Source: VYFG01 sp965213885 | Lineage (GTDB): Bacteria; Pseudomonadota; Gammaproteobacteria; Arenicellales; Poriferihabitantaceae | Reading direction: 5' to 3' | Length of the DNA stretch: 64,000 nt | Assembly (NCBI GenBank): GCA_965213885.1 | Contig: OZ243919.1 | Coordinates: 310,001-374,000, forward strand | In this document: positions 1 to 8,787 of the stretch, in pieces | Layout of the letters: each line of letters starts with the position of its first letter | Numbering within the stretch: the first letter of the stretch is position 1 | Made by a program: the position numbers and the translations under genes | The notes under the pieces: generated by a model | What the model was told of the DNA's origin: nothing | Database searches by the model: none | What the model saw: the letters and a program-made list of their open reading frames with translations, nothing else

Positions 1-445
1 GACGATCAAGGGCGCGGCGGGCCTGGTAGGCGTCGATCAGGTTGTGCGACAGCGTACGCGGGTTCTGTACCGCGTTGCGGATCGCCTCCCGGGTAATCTC
101 ATGGAACTCGACCCGGTAAACGGGCTTGTCCTCGATCAGGTTGCGTTCCTTGAGCAGTTCATACAGGTGCCAGGAGATCGCCTCTCCTTCACGGTCCGGG
201 TCGGTGGCCAGATACAGGGCATCGGCCTTTTTCATTGCCCGGGCGATGGTTTCCACATGTTTCCTGCTGCCCTCGATGACTTCATATTTCATCTCGAAGT
301 CCTGCTTCGGGTCCACGGCATTTCCCTTGCGCGGGAGATCCCGCACATGGCCGTAGGAAGCCAGGGCGACAAAATCATTGCCCAGGTAGCGCGACATGGA
401 GCGCGCCTTGGCCGGCGATTCGACGATAATTAGCGGCTTGCCCAT
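1..445 (-). CDS. topA: DNA topoisomerase I, N-terminal part (cut by window edge)
   Basis: Type IA topoisomerase that relaxes negatively supercoiled DNA. Only the first 148 residues lie in the window; the gene runs off the left edge. The Toprim domain is clear: Glu9 in the motif IVESPAKA, and the acidic triad in DPDREGE (Asp82, Asp84, Glu86) that binds magnesium. The start ATG (445-443) gives the family's usual MGKPLIIVESPAKA beginning. It lies 34 bases downstream of smg on the same strand, a common gammaproteobacterial order. The identification is certain; nothing can be said about the catalytic tyrosine or the C-terminal zinc domains. Confidence 0.97.
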   Translation of the reverse strand, partial: MGKPLIIVESPAKARSMSRYLGNDFVALASYGHVRDLPRKGNAVDPKQDFEMKYEVIEGSRKHVETIARAMKKADALYLATDPDREGEAISWHLYELLKERNLIEDKPVYRVEFHEITREAIRNAVQNPRTLSHNLIDAYQARRALDR

Positions 446-479
446 CGGGGACAACGGAGCAGACAGAGAACGCGGAATG

Positions 480-962
480 TCAGTGGATGCAGGCGTGCAG
501 GCCGTCGAGCACCAGGGTTTCCGTCAATTCGCTGATCCCCTCGCCGCCGGTGTAGTTGCTGAGCACCATGAGGATGACCCACTTGATATGGTCCAACTCC
601 ACCTGTTCCACTCCGAGGGCCATCAACTGGTCGATCACCATCTCCCGGGTAATCCCGTTCAGCACACCGCATTGCTCCAGGCTGAGCAGGAGTCCCCGGG
701 CCTCCAGGTTGAGATGTTCACATTCATCAGGCGTGTAATGACGGACGGCGCCAGCAGGGCAGATCGAATTTTCTCCCGGGTTCTGTTCGCACAGACGGGC
801 CAGGTTCTCGAGCCAGTCAAATGCCTGGTCGATCATTGCATGTTCGAATCCTGCCTGGCTCAGTTCCAGCGCAAGGGTTTCCTGGTCCGGCTCGTAACCG
901 TCATCATCAAACATATAGTTTTCAAACAGATAGATCAGGACATCGAGCAAGCTTTCTTTCAT
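480..962 (-). CDS. smg: Smg family protein (DUF494)
   Basis: Small acidic protein of 160 residues, the usual length for Smg. The recognisable start is MKESLLDVLIYLFENYMF; the longer open frame reaching 1052 adds 30 residues unlike the family, so I chose the ATG at 962. Smg sits between dprA and topA in many gammaproteobacteria, and its biochemical role is not established. Here topA follows on the same strand, but no dprA lies upstream; that side holds a gap of about 600 bases and the divergent his operon. Confidence 0.9.
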   Translation of the reverse strand: MKESLLDVLIYLFENYMFDDDGYEPDQETLALELSQAGFEHAMIDQAFDWLENLARLCEQNPGENSICPAGAVRHYTPDECEHLNLEARGLLLSLEQCGVLNGITREMVIDQLMALGVEQVELDHIKWVILMVLSNYTGGEGISELTETLVLDGLHACIH

Positions 963-1559
963 CGACACTGAAAATTTTGTTGATCGGGGGTTCTCCCGCT
1001 GACAGGCGTTGGTGTCCCTGGGTGTATCGGAAGCCGGTCCCTGCAATTCCATCTATACTAGAATGGAGGAAACTTGGCCCGCCGTCAATCCGTTGAGTTC
1101 AATTATTTTTTTCGGGTATCCCCCGGGCGGGAGCCCACCGGACTCCTGCCGGATGTACGAGCGGGGAGGCGCCATCAGGGCCCGCGTGTGTGTGGCCGAT
1201 TGGGCGGACCTCCGGGGCATTGGGCCGGCTCTTCCGGCGCGGGACAAGGACCCGTGATGCACTTCGGATCCGTGCGGGCCTGGCAAACGTCACCGGATTC
1301 CTATAATTATCCGTCGTTTGCGGGTAGAATTGGATCGTACCAAGCGAGTGGAAAACGCCCTTACGCCTTCCCGATTTCTGTGAAAGTACATCCCCTTTCC
1401 AGGGTGGCGTTCGCCTGCGTCATCGCCCCGGAACGGTTGTCTCGCCCCGGATTCCCATGCCTTTCGAAAGATACCCGTCAACGCATCCCGTCACCTTCGA
1501 TCGACGACCTGCAGTGTTTGATTCCCGGCTGCGCCAGGATAATCACCAGCACCTCCGTC
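963..1559. other. Intergenic region between divergent smg and hisB
   Basis: About 600 bases with no protein I can recognise in any frame. It must hold the promoters of the divergent smg-topA and his transcription units. A consensus -10 box is present at 1302-1307. I see no his leader peptide (no run of His codons) and no attenuator hairpin with a T tract. Confidence 0.6.
1280..1307 (+). promoter_or_regulatory. Candidate sigma70 promoter for the his operon
   Basis: A perfect TATAAT at 1302-1307 follows a weak CTGGCA -35 at 1280-1285 with 16-base spacing. It points toward hisB, whose start lies about 250 bases downstream, so the leader would be long. Called by inspection only. Confidence 0.4.
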
Positions 1560-2150
1560 ATGACTGAACGAACCGCAGAAATATCCCGCGATACTGCGGA
1601 AACGCACATTACCGTGAAGCTCAACCTGGACGGATCCGGAAAGGGCAGCTTCAACACGGGCGTGCCTTTCCTCGAGCACATGCTGGACCAGGTGGCGAGG
1701 CACGGCGTGGTGGACCTGTTCGTGGACGCGGAAGGGGACCTGCATATTGATGACCACCACACAGTGGAGGATATCGGCATCACCATCGGCCAGGCGGTTG
1801 CAGCGGCCCTGGGGGACAAGGCGGGGATTCGTCGCTATGGCCATGCCTATGTCCCCCTTGATGAAGCGCTCAGCAGGGTGGTCATCGATTTTTCCGGGCG
1901 ACCGTTGCTGGTCCAGCACGTCGCCTGGCCCGATGCCATGGTGGGCCGTTTCGCCACCACCCTGGTGCACGAATTCTTCCAGGGATTCTGCAACCATGCC
2001 CATGCGACCTTGCATGTGGACAACTTAAGGGGGGCCAATTCCCACCACATCGCCGAAACCATGTTCAAGGCGTTCGGGCGGGCACTCAGAATGGCCGCCG
2101 AGATCGATCCGCGCATGTGCGGCGTGCCATCCACGAAGGGACAGCTATAA
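1560..2150 (+). CDS. hisB: Imidazoleglycerol-phosphate dehydratase
   Basis: Catalyses the dehydration of imidazole glycerol phosphate to imidazole acetol phosphate in histidine synthesis. The protein has 196 residues and is the monofunctional form without the N-terminal phosphatase found in enteric HisB. The metal-binding histidine motifs LEHMLDQVARHG, DDHHTVEDIG and NSHHIAETM are all present, duplicated as the family fold requires. The start ATG at 1560 gives the normal N-terminus. It opens a run of same-strand genes hisB-H-A-F-I-E and then tatABC. Confidence 0.97.
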   Translation: MTERTAEISRDTAETHITVKLNLDGSGKGSFNTGVPFLEHMLDQVARHGVVDLFVDAEGDLHIDDHHTVEDIGITIGQAVAAALGDKAGIRRYGHAYVPLDEALSRVVIDFSGRPLLVQHVAWPDAMVGRFATTLVHEFFQGFCNHAHATLHVDNLRGANSHHIAETMFKAFGRALRMAAEIDPRMCGVPSTKGQL

Positions 2151-2174
2151 CCCCGGTCCGGAGGTAACAGGCAA

Positions 2175-2837
2175 ATGCCCGCCGTGGTCATCGTCAATCT
2201 GGGTACCGGCAACCTGTATTCCGTGTACAAGGCCCTGGTGCATGTTGGTGGTGGTGATGTCAGGATCAGTTCGGACCCTTCGGAGATCCGCAACGCCGGT
2301 CACTTGGTGCTGCCGGGGCAGGGTGCGATCGGCACCTGGATGCGCCAGCTTGGAGAAAAGCCGGAACTGGCAGCGGCGGTCAGGGCCCGCCTGGACGAAG
2401 GGCCGGTTCTCGGCATCTGTCTCGGGCTGCAGGCCCTGTATGCACACAGCGAGGAAAACGGTGGGGTGGCATGCCTCGGCCTGCTGGACGGCGAGGTGCG
2501 TCATTTCGCCGCATCCCACGGTCAGGCGGATGCGGCGGTGCGCCGGGGAGAGAGCCGCAGGAAAATTCCTCACATGGGATGGAACCAGGTGCGGCAGGCA
2601 TCCGGCCATCCCCTCTGGCAGGGGATAGACGACCAGCGGCGGTTCTATTTCGTGCACAGCTACTACGTGGAATCCAATCACGAACACGAGGTGGCGGGCA
2701 CCTGCATGTACGGCAACCGCTTCACTGCCGCGGCAACCCGTGACAACCTCTTTGCCACGCAGTTTCACCCTGAAAAAAGCCAGAGGGACGGTTTGCGCCT
2801 GTTGCAAAACTTCATTCACTGGAAGGGGGTTCACTGA
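2175..2837 (+). CDS. hisH: Imidazole glycerol phosphate synthase, glutaminase subunit
   Basis: Class I glutamine amidotransferase that hydrolyses glutamine and channels ammonia to HisF. It has 220 residues. The catalytic triad is visible: Cys82 in GICLGLQ, and His198 with Glu200 in FATQFHPEKS. The oxyanion-strand region near PGQGAIG (residues 47-53) is also intact. A good ribosome site (GGAGGT, from 2160) precedes the ATG at 2175. It lies 24 bases after hisB and directly before hisA, with hisF next, as expected for a heterodimer whose subunits are co-expressed. Confidence 0.96.
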   Translation: MPAVVIVNLGTGNLYSVYKALVHVGGGDVRISSDPSEIRNAGHLVLPGQGAIGTWMRQLGEKPELAAAVRARLDEGPVLGICLGLQALYAHSEENGGVACLGLLDGEVRHFAASHGQADAAVRRGESRRKIPHMGWNQVRQASGHPLWQGIDDQRRFYFVHSYYVESNHEHEVAGTCMYGNRFTAAATRDNLFATQFHPEKSQRDGLRLLQNFIHWKGVH

Positions 2838-2838
2838 C

Positions 2839-3594
2839 ATGCTCTTGATACCTGCAATTGATCTCAAAGACGGCAAATGCGTACGCCTGCGGCAGGGCGA
2901 CATGCAGGATGTGACGGTGTTTTCCGACCGGCCCGTGGAAGTGGCCAGGCGCTGGGTGGAGGCCGGGGCCCGAAGGCTCCATATCGTGGACCTCGACGGC
3001 GCGTTCAGGGGCGAGCCGGTCAATGCCGACGTCATCCGTGATATTGCCGAGGAGTATCCGGACATGCCCATACAGGTAGGCGGGGGCATCCGCAACGAAT
3101 CCACCGTGGACGTATACATCCAGGCCGGTGTCCGCTACATCATCATCGGCACCCAGGCGGTCAACGAACCTCACCTCATCAGCGACCTGTGTGCTGAATT
3201 CCCCACTCACATCATCATCGGCCTGGACGCGAAGGAGGGGCGTGTGGCCACCGATGGTTGGTCCAAGCTGTCCAGGCATGATGCCATCGACATGGCCCAG
3301 CATTTCGAGGAGGACGGCGTCGAGGCCATCATCTATACCGACATCGCCCGGGACGGCATGATGCAGGGCGTCAACATAGAAGCCACGGTCAAGCTGGCCG
3401 AAGCCATCAACATTCCAGTCATTGCCGCCGGGGGCATCCACAATATCGAGAATGTCAGGAAACTCGCCAGGGTGTCGGGCTCGGGCATCATCGGAGCGAT
3501 CACCGGGCGGGCCATCTATGAAGGCACCCTGGATTTCACCGAGGGCCAGAAGGTCGCCGACGAAATCGCCGGGCACGGCGTATTCGGCCTCTAG
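2839..3594 (+). CDS. hisA: Phosphoribosylformimino-5-aminoimidazole carboxamide ribotide isomerase
   Basis: Amadori-type isomerase of histidine synthesis with a (beta-alpha)8 barrel made of two half barrels. It has 251 residues, a normal length. The catalytic Asp8 is in MLLIPAIDLKDG, and the second half-barrel aspartate is in the GLDAKEG segment. Phosphate-binding loops VGGGIR and AAGGIH mark the two halves. The ATG at 2839 begins the canonical N-terminus and lies 1 base beyond the hisH stop; an upstream in-frame extension to 2740 falls inside hisH and is rejected. Confidence 0.97.
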   Translation: MLLIPAIDLKDGKCVRLRQGDMQDVTVFSDRPVEVARRWVEAGARRLHIVDLDGAFRGEPVNADVIRDIAEEYPDMPIQVGGGIRNESTVDVYIQAGVRYIIIGTQAVNEPHLISDLCAEFPTHIIIGLDAKEGRVATDGWSKLSRHDAIDMAQHFEEDGVEAIIYTDIARDGMMQGVNIEATVKLAEAINIPVIAAGGIHNIENVRKLARVSGSGIIGAITGRAIYEGTLDFTEGQKVADEIAGHGVFGL

Positions 3595-3620
3595 GCCAGC
3601 CGACGGAGCGACCGGGATTC

Positions 3621-4397
3621 ATGGGTCTCGCCCGCCGCATTATTCCCTGCCTGGATGTGGACGCGGGCCGGGTGGTGAAAGGCGTACAGTTCGTCGACAT
3701 CCGGGATGCAGGAGATCCGGTGGAAGTTGCACGCAGCTACGACCGCCAGGGCGCGGATGAAATCACGTTCCTCGACATCACCGCCAGTTCCGACCGGCGG
3801 GACACGATGATTCATGTGGTGGAGGCAGTGGCCGGGGAAGTGTTCATTCCCCTGACCGTGGGCGGGGGGGTCCGTTGCCTCGATGACATCCATCGCCTGC
3901 TCGATGCCGGCGCCGACAAGATATCCATCAACACCTCGGCGGTGCGGAACCCGGATTTCATCCGGAACGCCAGCGGTCATTTCGGCAACCAGTGCATCGT
4001 TGTGGCCATTGATGCCAAGCGTGCCCGGGACGAAGGTGACGGCCGGCGGACATGGGAGGTGTTCACCCACGGCGGCCGCAATCCCACCGGTATCGATGCA
4101 GTGGATTGGGCACGGAGGATGGAGGACCTGGGTGCCGGGGAACTGCTTGTGACCAGTATGGACCGCGATGGCACCCGCAATGGATTCGACCTCGAGCTGG
4201 TCCGTGAAATCACCTTGACAGTCAACCTTCCGGTGATCGCCTCCGGCGGTGTGGGGAATCTTGATCACCTCTGCGAAGGGGTGATCGAGGGGGGAGCGGA
4301 TGCTGTGCTTGCAGCCAGCATATTTCATTTCGGGGAGTACACCGTTGGGGAAGCCAAACGACAAATGTCGGCCCGTGGAATCGAGGTCAGGTTGTGA
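3621..4397 (+). CDS. hisF: Imidazole glycerol phosphate synthase, cyclase subunit
   Basis: Cyclase partner of HisH; forms imidazole glycerol phosphate and AICAR from PRFAR and ammonia. It has 258 residues. The N-terminus RIIPCLDVDAGRVVKG carries the catalytic first-half aspartate (Asp12), and the second-half motif is in VTSMDRDGT. Phosphate loops GGGVR and ASGGVG are present. The start ATG at 3621 is preceded by a GGAG-like site. AICAR released here feeds purine synthesis. It continues the his operon with a 26-base gap after hisA. Confidence 0.97.
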   Translation: MGLARRIIPCLDVDAGRVVKGVQFVDIRDAGDPVEVARSYDRQGADEITFLDITASSDRRDTMIHVVEAVAGEVFIPLTVGGGVRCLDDIHRLLDAGADKISINTSAVRNPDFIRNASGHFGNQCIVVAIDAKRARDEGDGRRTWEVFTHGGRNPTGIDAVDWARRMEDLGAGELLVTSMDRDGTRNGFDLELVREITLTVNLPVIASGGVGNLDHLCEGVIEGGADAVLAASIFHFGEYTVGEAKRQMSARGIEVRL

Positions 4398-4458
4398 TTC
4401 CGCCAAAGGACCGCAAGATAGGATCCCGGAGAGATCGAGCGGGAGAAGCCGCAGGAAC

Positions 4459-4860
4459 ATGAACGACGCACAATTACTGGATGCCATCCGGTGGAACGGG
4501 GATGGACTGGTGGCCGCCATCGCCCAGGAACATGATACCGGCAGGGTACTGATGATGGCCTGGATGAACCGTGAGGCGCTGGCCCTCACCCTCGAGGAGG
4601 GCCGTGCCGTCTACTGGTCCCGCTCGCGGCATCAGCTATGGCGCAAGGGGGAGGAGTCCGGACACGTGCAGAAGCTGAAGGAAATCCGGATCGACTGTGA
4701 TGCCGACACGGTCCTGATGCAGGTGGAACAGGTAGGCGGCATCGCCTGTCACACCGGACGGCACAGTTGTTTCTACCGCAGACTGGAGGCGGGGCAATGG
4801 GTGGCAGTGGACCCGGTGCTGAAAGACCCCGGAGAGATGTATGACAGACACGGATCCTGA
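4459..4860 (+). CDS. hisI: Phosphoribosyl-AMP cyclohydrolase
   Basis: Opens the adenine ring of phosphoribosyl-AMP. It has 133 residues, the monofunctional form separate from HisE. The zinc-binding cysteines Cys80 (IDCDAD), Cys97 (ACHTGR) and Cys104 (HSCFY) are all present. The ATG at 4459 follows a purine-rich ribosome site; the longer frame from 4300 overlaps hisF and has no family similarity. Its last 20 bases overlap hisE, which suggests translational coupling of the two consecutive steps. Confidence 0.96.
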   Translation: MNDAQLLDAIRWNGDGLVAAIAQEHDTGRVLMMAWMNREALALTLEEGRAVYWSRSRHQLWRKGEESGHVQKLKEIRIDCDADTVLMQVEQVGGIACHTGRHSCFYRRLEAGQWVAVDPVLKDPGEMYDRHGS

Positions 4861-5197
4861 CGCCGCCGCGGAATCGGTCCTGGCTGAGCTGGCGTCCACG
4901 ATCGCCTGCCGCAGGGGTCTTGATCCGGAAAAGTCCTATGTGGCCAGCCTGCTGAACGGGGACGAGGACCGGGTCCTGAAGAAGATCGGCGAAGAGGCGA
5001 TGGAGGTGATGCTGGCTGCAAAATCGGGTAATCGGAAGGAGATTGCCGAGGAGTCGGCAGACCTCCTGTTTCACCTTCTGGTCATGCTGGCGCGGTACGA
5101 CCTCGGGCTCAAAGAGGTGGGGGCAGTGCTGGAGTCGCGTTCGGGCCGGTCCGGGCTGACGGAAAAAAATTTTCGCACTCAGCCCGATTCCAGCTAG
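4841..5197 (+). CDS. hisE: Phosphoribosyl-ATP pyrophosphatase
   Basis: Hydrolyses phosphoribosyl-ATP to phosphoribosyl-AMP, the step before HisI. It has 118 residues with the all-alpha MazG-like fold. The metal-binding acidic residues lie in KIGEEAMEVMLAA and EIAEESADLLFHLLVML. It starts inside hisI (20-base overlap). The 111-base gap after it separates the his genes from tatA and may hold a separate tat promoter. Confidence 0.95.
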   Translation: MTDTDPDAAAESVLAELASTIACRRGLDPEKSYVASLLNGDEDRVLKKIGEEAMEVMLAAKSGNRKEIAEESADLLFHLLVMLARYDLGLKEVGAVLESRSGRSGLTEKNFRTQPDSS

Positions 5198-5308
5198 AAT
5201 GTATGACTTCGATCATTCCTCCGGTGCTTCTGCCCGCCGGTGGTTGTGGTAGGGCGATAGGCCCTGTCCGCGGAAAACTTCACTCTCAACGCAATTGGAG
5301 ATAAGAAC

Positions 5309-5563
5309 ATGGGTTTTGGCGGTATTAGTCCATTCCAGTTACTGATCATCCTGGTCATCGTGCTGCTGATCTTTGGCACCAAGAAACTTCGCGGTCTCGG
5401 GGGTGATCTCGGCGGCGCGATCAAGGGTTTCAAGAAGGCGATGAAGGAGGATACCTCCCAGGAACAGCCGGAAGACCAGGATCAGCTGGATGAAGCGCAG
5501 GACGGCGTCGCCGAGAAAGTCGCCGACACGATGGAGAACAAGGCGGACGGGGAGAAATCCTGA
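5309..5563 (+). CDS. tatA: Sec-independent protein translocase subunit TatA
   Basis: Pore-forming subunit of the twin-arginine translocase, which exports folded, often cofactor-bearing proteins. It has 84 residues with one N-terminal membrane helix (about residues 8-24), the FGTKKL hinge, an amphipathic helix with the conserved Phe-Lys (GFKKAMKED), and an acidic disordered tail. A GGAG ribosome site precedes the ATG. It is first in a tatA-tatB-tatC run following the his genes, an order shared with pseudomonads. Confidence 0.96.
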   Translation: MGFGGISPFQLLIILVIVLLIFGTKKLRGLGGDLGGAIKGFKKAMKEDTSQEQPEDQDQLDEAQDGVAEKVADTMENKADGEKS

Positions 5564-5592
5564 CAAGAACTTAGGGCGGACGCCTGACGGAC

Positions 5593-6081
5593 ATGTTTGA
5601 TGTTGGTTTCTGGGAACTGACGATTATCGGCGTCGTGGCACTGATCATCGTCGGACCGGAGCGTCTGCCGGGATTTGCGCGGACGGCGGGCCTCTGGATC
5701 GGCAAGGCCCGCCGTATGGTCGCCGACGTGAAGCGCGACATCGACCGTGAAATCAAGGCCAGCGAGATTTCGGGGCTCAAGGAAGACCTGGACGCCGTCC
5801 ACAAGGAGGTGAACAAGGCTGCCGACAGCGTCAAGAGTGCCAGCGAGACGGAAGCACTTCAGACCTCCGTCAAGGAGGTCATGCGGGATGCCGCGCCAGT
5901 GAAAGAGGATCTTCAGTCTGACCTCGACGAGATCGACGAGATCGCCAAACAGATGGACAGTGAAATCGGCGGCACCGTTGCCGGTTCCGGGGACGGGACG
6001 GACTCCGGAAGTGAACCTCCCGCGGCTGAAGAAGCCGCTGCCGAGGCGAAATCCTCGGAGACGAAATCCCCGGTGGAGTAA
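5593..6081 (+). CDS. tatB: Sec-independent protein translocase subunit TatB
   Basis: Membrane protein that forms the twin-arginine receptor complex with TatC. It has 162 residues. The N-terminal helix carries the typical acidic residue in GFWELTIIG, followed by the GPERLPGFAR hinge and a long amphipathic, highly charged helix. The C-terminal 50 residues are Ala/Glu/Ser-rich and low in complexity. It lies 29 bases after tatA and 9 bases before tatC. Confidence 0.95.
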   Translation: MFDVGFWELTIIGVVALIIVGPERLPGFARTAGLWIGKARRMVADVKRDIDREIKASEISGLKEDLDAVHKEVNKAADSVKSASETEALQTSVKEVMRDAAPVKEDLQSDLDEIDEIAKQMDSEIGGTVAGSGDGTDSGSEPPAAEEAAAEAKSSETKSPVE

Positions 6082-6090
6082 ATCACTGCG

Positions 6091-6882
6091 ATGTTCAGGG
6101 ACAATTCAACGGGCGAAGGCACCCTGATTTCCCACCTGCTGGAGCTCAGGGACCGCCTGCTGCGTGCCATCCTGGCGGTGGTGATCATCTTTGTCTGCCT
6201 GGTGCCTTTCGCCAATGATCTCTACGAGATCCTGGCAAAGCCGCTCATGGCGGCGCTGCCTGAAGGCAACAGCATGATCTCCACGGAACCGCACGGGCCG
6301 TTCTTCGTACCGTTCAAGTTTGCGTTCGCCTGCGCATTTGCCATGGCGGTGCCCTATGTGCTGTACCAGATGTGGGCTTTCGTCGCCCCCGGACTGTACC
6401 AGCACGAAAAACGGATGGTGCTGCCGATTATCGTCTCGAGCAGCCTGCTGTTCTACCTCGGGATCATGTTCGCCTACTTCGTGGTGTTCCCCATCATTTT
6501 TGCGTTCTTCGCCGGCAGTGCGCCGGAAGGGGTTCAGGTGATGACGGACATCAATGCCTACTTCAGTTTCGTGGTCAAACTGTTTTTCGCATTCGGGGTG
6601 GCGTTTGAGGTGCCTGTGGCGACCATCATTTTCGTCAAACTGGGCATCACGACACCGGAAGACCTGGAGACAAAGCGTCCCTATATCATCATCATTGCGT
6701 TCGTGGTGGGGATGCTGATGACTCCGCCGGACATCTTCTCCCAGACGCTTCTCGCGGTGCCCGTATGGTTGCTGTTTGAACTCGGCCTGTTCACCTCGCG
6801 ATACATTGAAAGGAAGGATGCGGAAAAGGAAGCCAGTGAGGAGGCGGAACTGGCAGAGGAAGAGGAATTGCCGGATCCGTGA
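6091..6882 (+). CDS. tatC: Sec-independent protein translocase subunit TatC
   Basis: Six-helix inner-membrane receptor for twin-arginine signal peptides. It has 263 residues. The N-terminal cytoplasmic signature (LISHLLELRDRLLRA) contains the conserved glutamate in the signal-peptide site. Hydrophobic segments match the six-helix pattern, and TPPDIFSQ before the last helices is typical. The C-terminus ends in an acidic stretch. It closes the tat run; a perfect 24-base palindrome follows directly. Confidence 0.97.
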   Translation: MFRDNSTGEGTLISHLLELRDRLLRAILAVVIIFVCLVPFANDLYEILAKPLMAALPEGNSMISTEPHGPFFVPFKFAFACAFAMAVPYVLYQMWAFVAPGLYQHEKRMVLPIIVSSSLLFYLGIMFAYFVVFPIIFAFFAGSAPEGVQVMTDINAYFSFVVKLFFAFGVAFEVPVATIIFVKLGITTPEDLETKRPYIIIIAFVVGMLMTPPDIFSQTLLAVPVWLLFELGLFTSRYIERKDAEKEASEEAELAEEEELPDP

Positions 6883-6889
6883 TCCGGGC

Positions 6890-6913
6890 GGCGAACGCCG
6901 ATCGGCGTTCGCC
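6890..6913 (+). terminator. Perfect palindrome after tatC, probable hairpin
   Basis: A 24-base perfect inverted repeat (arm GGCGAACGCCGA) begins 8 bases after the tatC stop. It can form a strong GC-rich hairpin but has no following T tract, so it could be a factor-assisted terminator or an mRNA-stabilising hairpin for the his-tat transcript. Confidence 0.55.
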
Positions 6914-7039
6914 TGGCACGGCGGGTCCGATCACCTCCCGCCCGATGGGCGTGGAAACCCAGGATGGAGGGATGGCGGATGCCCGGATGAACAGGACTTG
7001 GCGCCCGGTACCCGGGTATCCCGTGCCGGCCGGACGAAT

Positions 7040-7609
7040 TCAGTGAAGGATGAGTCGGCGCTGCAGCATGGACAGGACCACGCCATAGGCAGGCAGAAAG
7101 AAGAGGATGGACACCACAATCTTGAAGACCAGGTCCACGGTGGCCACCTCGGGCCAGTTCGTCGCCATGAACGGATCGGGGGACTGGACGAAAGCGGCGG
7201 AGTAGAACACGTAGGTGTCAATGATATTGGCGAAGAAGGTCGAAATTGCCGGCGCCACCCACCAGGCCTTGGAGCGCTCCCGGACTGTCTGGAACACCGT
7301 GATGTCCACCAGCTGACCAACCAGGTAGGCGGTGCCGCTTGCAAGCCCGATACGCCAGTCGGCCAGTCCGGCGCTGATGAGGATGGCGGGAACGTATGCA
7401 TATCCGACAATGCGGCGCGCCAACCGCTGGTTCGATAACCTGACCGTCAGGTCCGTGGCCAGGATCACCGCCGGAAACACGAACATCGCCCATGTGAAAT
7501 GGTAACCGAGAAAGGTGCCGGTGAACTGGACCGTGTAATTTGCCATCGCAATGATCGCGATGTGAAACAGTGCCAGCCTGATGGCAAGGGTGTTGCGGGT
7601 GCGCAGCAA
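7040..7609 (-). CDS. yhhQ: Queuosine-precursor transporter, YhhQ/VUT family
   Basis: Integral membrane protein that takes up 7-cyano-7-deazaguanine or its aminomethyl form for tRNA queuosine. The conserved YhhQ landmarks are ANYTVQF, LGYHFTWAMFVFPAVILATDLTVR, GQLVDITVFQ, WWVAPAISTFFANIIDTYVFY, MATNWPEVATVD and FFLPAYGV. About six membrane helices can be placed. Start uncertain: no ATG or GTG gives the family length, so I propose a TTG at 7609 (about 189 residues); the frame stays open to an ATG at 7801, but those extra residues look non-coding. No other queuosine gene is nearby. Confidence 0.85.
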   Translation of the reverse strand: MLRTRNTLAIRLALFHIAIIAMANYTVQFTGTFLGYHFTWAMFVFPAVILATDLTVRLSNQRLARRIVGYAYVPAILISAGLADWRIGLASGTAYLVGQLVDITVFQTVRERSKAWWVAPAISTFFANIIDTYVFYSAAFVQSPDPFMATNWPEVATVDLVFKIVVSILFFLPAYGVVLSMLQRRLILH

Positions 7610-8058
7610 GGATTTCAGGACAGGATCGGGGGCGCGGATTGTATCCCCGTGCAGGTTGGGGGTCCAGACTGACTGACTGCGCTGGCCGTTCTGAACGGGC
7701 AGGGCGTGCCGCGAATGCCGGCCTGTACCGCAAGGCAGGCAATGATCCCGGTCTTGCCGCCGTCGCTTCACGTATCCGGCATGCACCGCCCACCGGGACA
7801 CCGGCGGCCGTCCCGGAAATCGTGCGGGTGCTGCCGGCCGGTCCGGAGGATTGTGGCGGGCCCAAAATCGGCGTTTGGGCAGGCATGTGACCGGAAACCG
7901 ATAACAGACGGAACTTGCTCATGGACGCACTGATTGATCCAGTATTTGTCGCACGCAGGCCGTTTATCCCGATCCGGGATTGCATAGAATAGGCGACTGC
8001 TGTAGCTTGCCGGGTTGCCCGGCGTACCGTTGTATTAATCTACACTTCCACCCCGCCA
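7610..8058. other. Intergenic region upstream of yhhQ and of the methyltransferase locus
   Basis: About 450 bases between divergent genes, the place where promoters for yhhQ and for the corrinoid-protein gene should lie. I see no recognisable protein, tRNA or riboswitch motif. An A/T-rich TATTAAT lies about 30 bases before the corrinoid-protein ATG and could be a -10 box, but no convincing -35 accompanies it. Confidence 0.45.
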
Positions 8059-8760
8059 ATGTCAGAAGACACCTACGAAGAAGATATCGATCTTGCCAGC
8101 CTTCCGGATGATGAACTGGTAGAGCAGATGCATGACGACCTCTATGACGGCCTGCGGGACGAGATCATCGAGGGCACGAATATCCTGCTGGGTCGCGGCT
8201 GGTCGGCCACCAGGGTTCTGGATGAGGCGCTGGTCGAGGGCATGCGTATCGTCGGCATTGATTTCCGGGACGGAATCCTGTTTGTACCGGAAGTGCTGAT
8301 GTCGGCCAATGCCATGAAAGGCGGGATGGTGGTGCTTCGGCCGTTGCTTGCGGAAACCGGCGCCAAGCCGATCGGCAAGATGGTGGTCGGCACCGTGAAA
8401 GGCGATATCCACGACATCGGCAAGAACCTGGTGGCCATGATGATGGAAGGGGCGGGCTTCGAAGTCATTGATCTTGGCATTGACAACGCGGTGGAGAGCT
8501 ACCTCGAAGCGATCGAGGAGCATCAACCGGATATTCTCGGCATGTCCGCGCTGCTGACCACCACCATGCCCTACATGAAGGTTGTGATTGACACGCTTGT
8601 CGAAAAGGGTATTCGGGACGACTACATCGTGCTGGTCGGCGGCGCGCCCCTGAACGAGGAATTCGGCAAGGCCGTGGGTGCGGATGCGTATTGCCGGGAT
8701 GCCGCTGTGGCGGTTGAAACCGCACAGGCGCTGGTGGCCCAGCGCCGTGCCGCGGCCTGA
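8059..8760 (+). CDS. Corrinoid protein of methyltransferase system (MttC/MtgC type)
   Basis: Small B12-binding protein that carries the methyl group between the substrate methyltransferase and the tetrahydrofolate methyltransferase. It has 233 residues, the family length plus a short acidic N-terminus. Residues 15-95 match the helical cap domain (VPEVLMSANAMKGG). The Rossmann-like B12 domain follows with GTVKGDIHDIGKN at 111-123, where His118 is the lower axial cobalt ligand. The C-terminal GGAPLN and GADAYCRDA motifs are intact. It is the first gene of the locus. The substrate class (methylamine, betaine) cannot be read from this protein. Confidence 0.95.
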   Translation: MSEDTYEEDIDLASLPDDELVEQMHDDLYDGLRDEIIEGTNILLGRGWSATRVLDEALVEGMRIVGIDFRDGILFVPEVLMSANAMKGGMVVLRPLLAETGAKPIGKMVVGTVKGDIHDIGKNLVAMMMEGAGFEVIDLGIDNAVESYLEAIEEHQPDILGMSALLTTTMPYMKVVIDTLVEKGIRDDYIVLVGGAPLNEEFGKAVGADAYCRDAAVAVETAQALVAQRRAAA

Positions 8761-8787
8761 TCCCCGACCGCAGGAGACCGCCGCACC

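Noticed and set aside
1074..1559. Long N-terminal extension of hisB
   Set aside because: Extra residues are Pro/Arg/Gly-rich and unlike any HisB; the ATG at 1560 gives the canonical protein.
7610..7801. N-terminal extension of yhhQ or a preQ1 riboswitch upstream of it
   Set aside because: The extra residues are unlike the family, and no preQ1 motif could be recognised.
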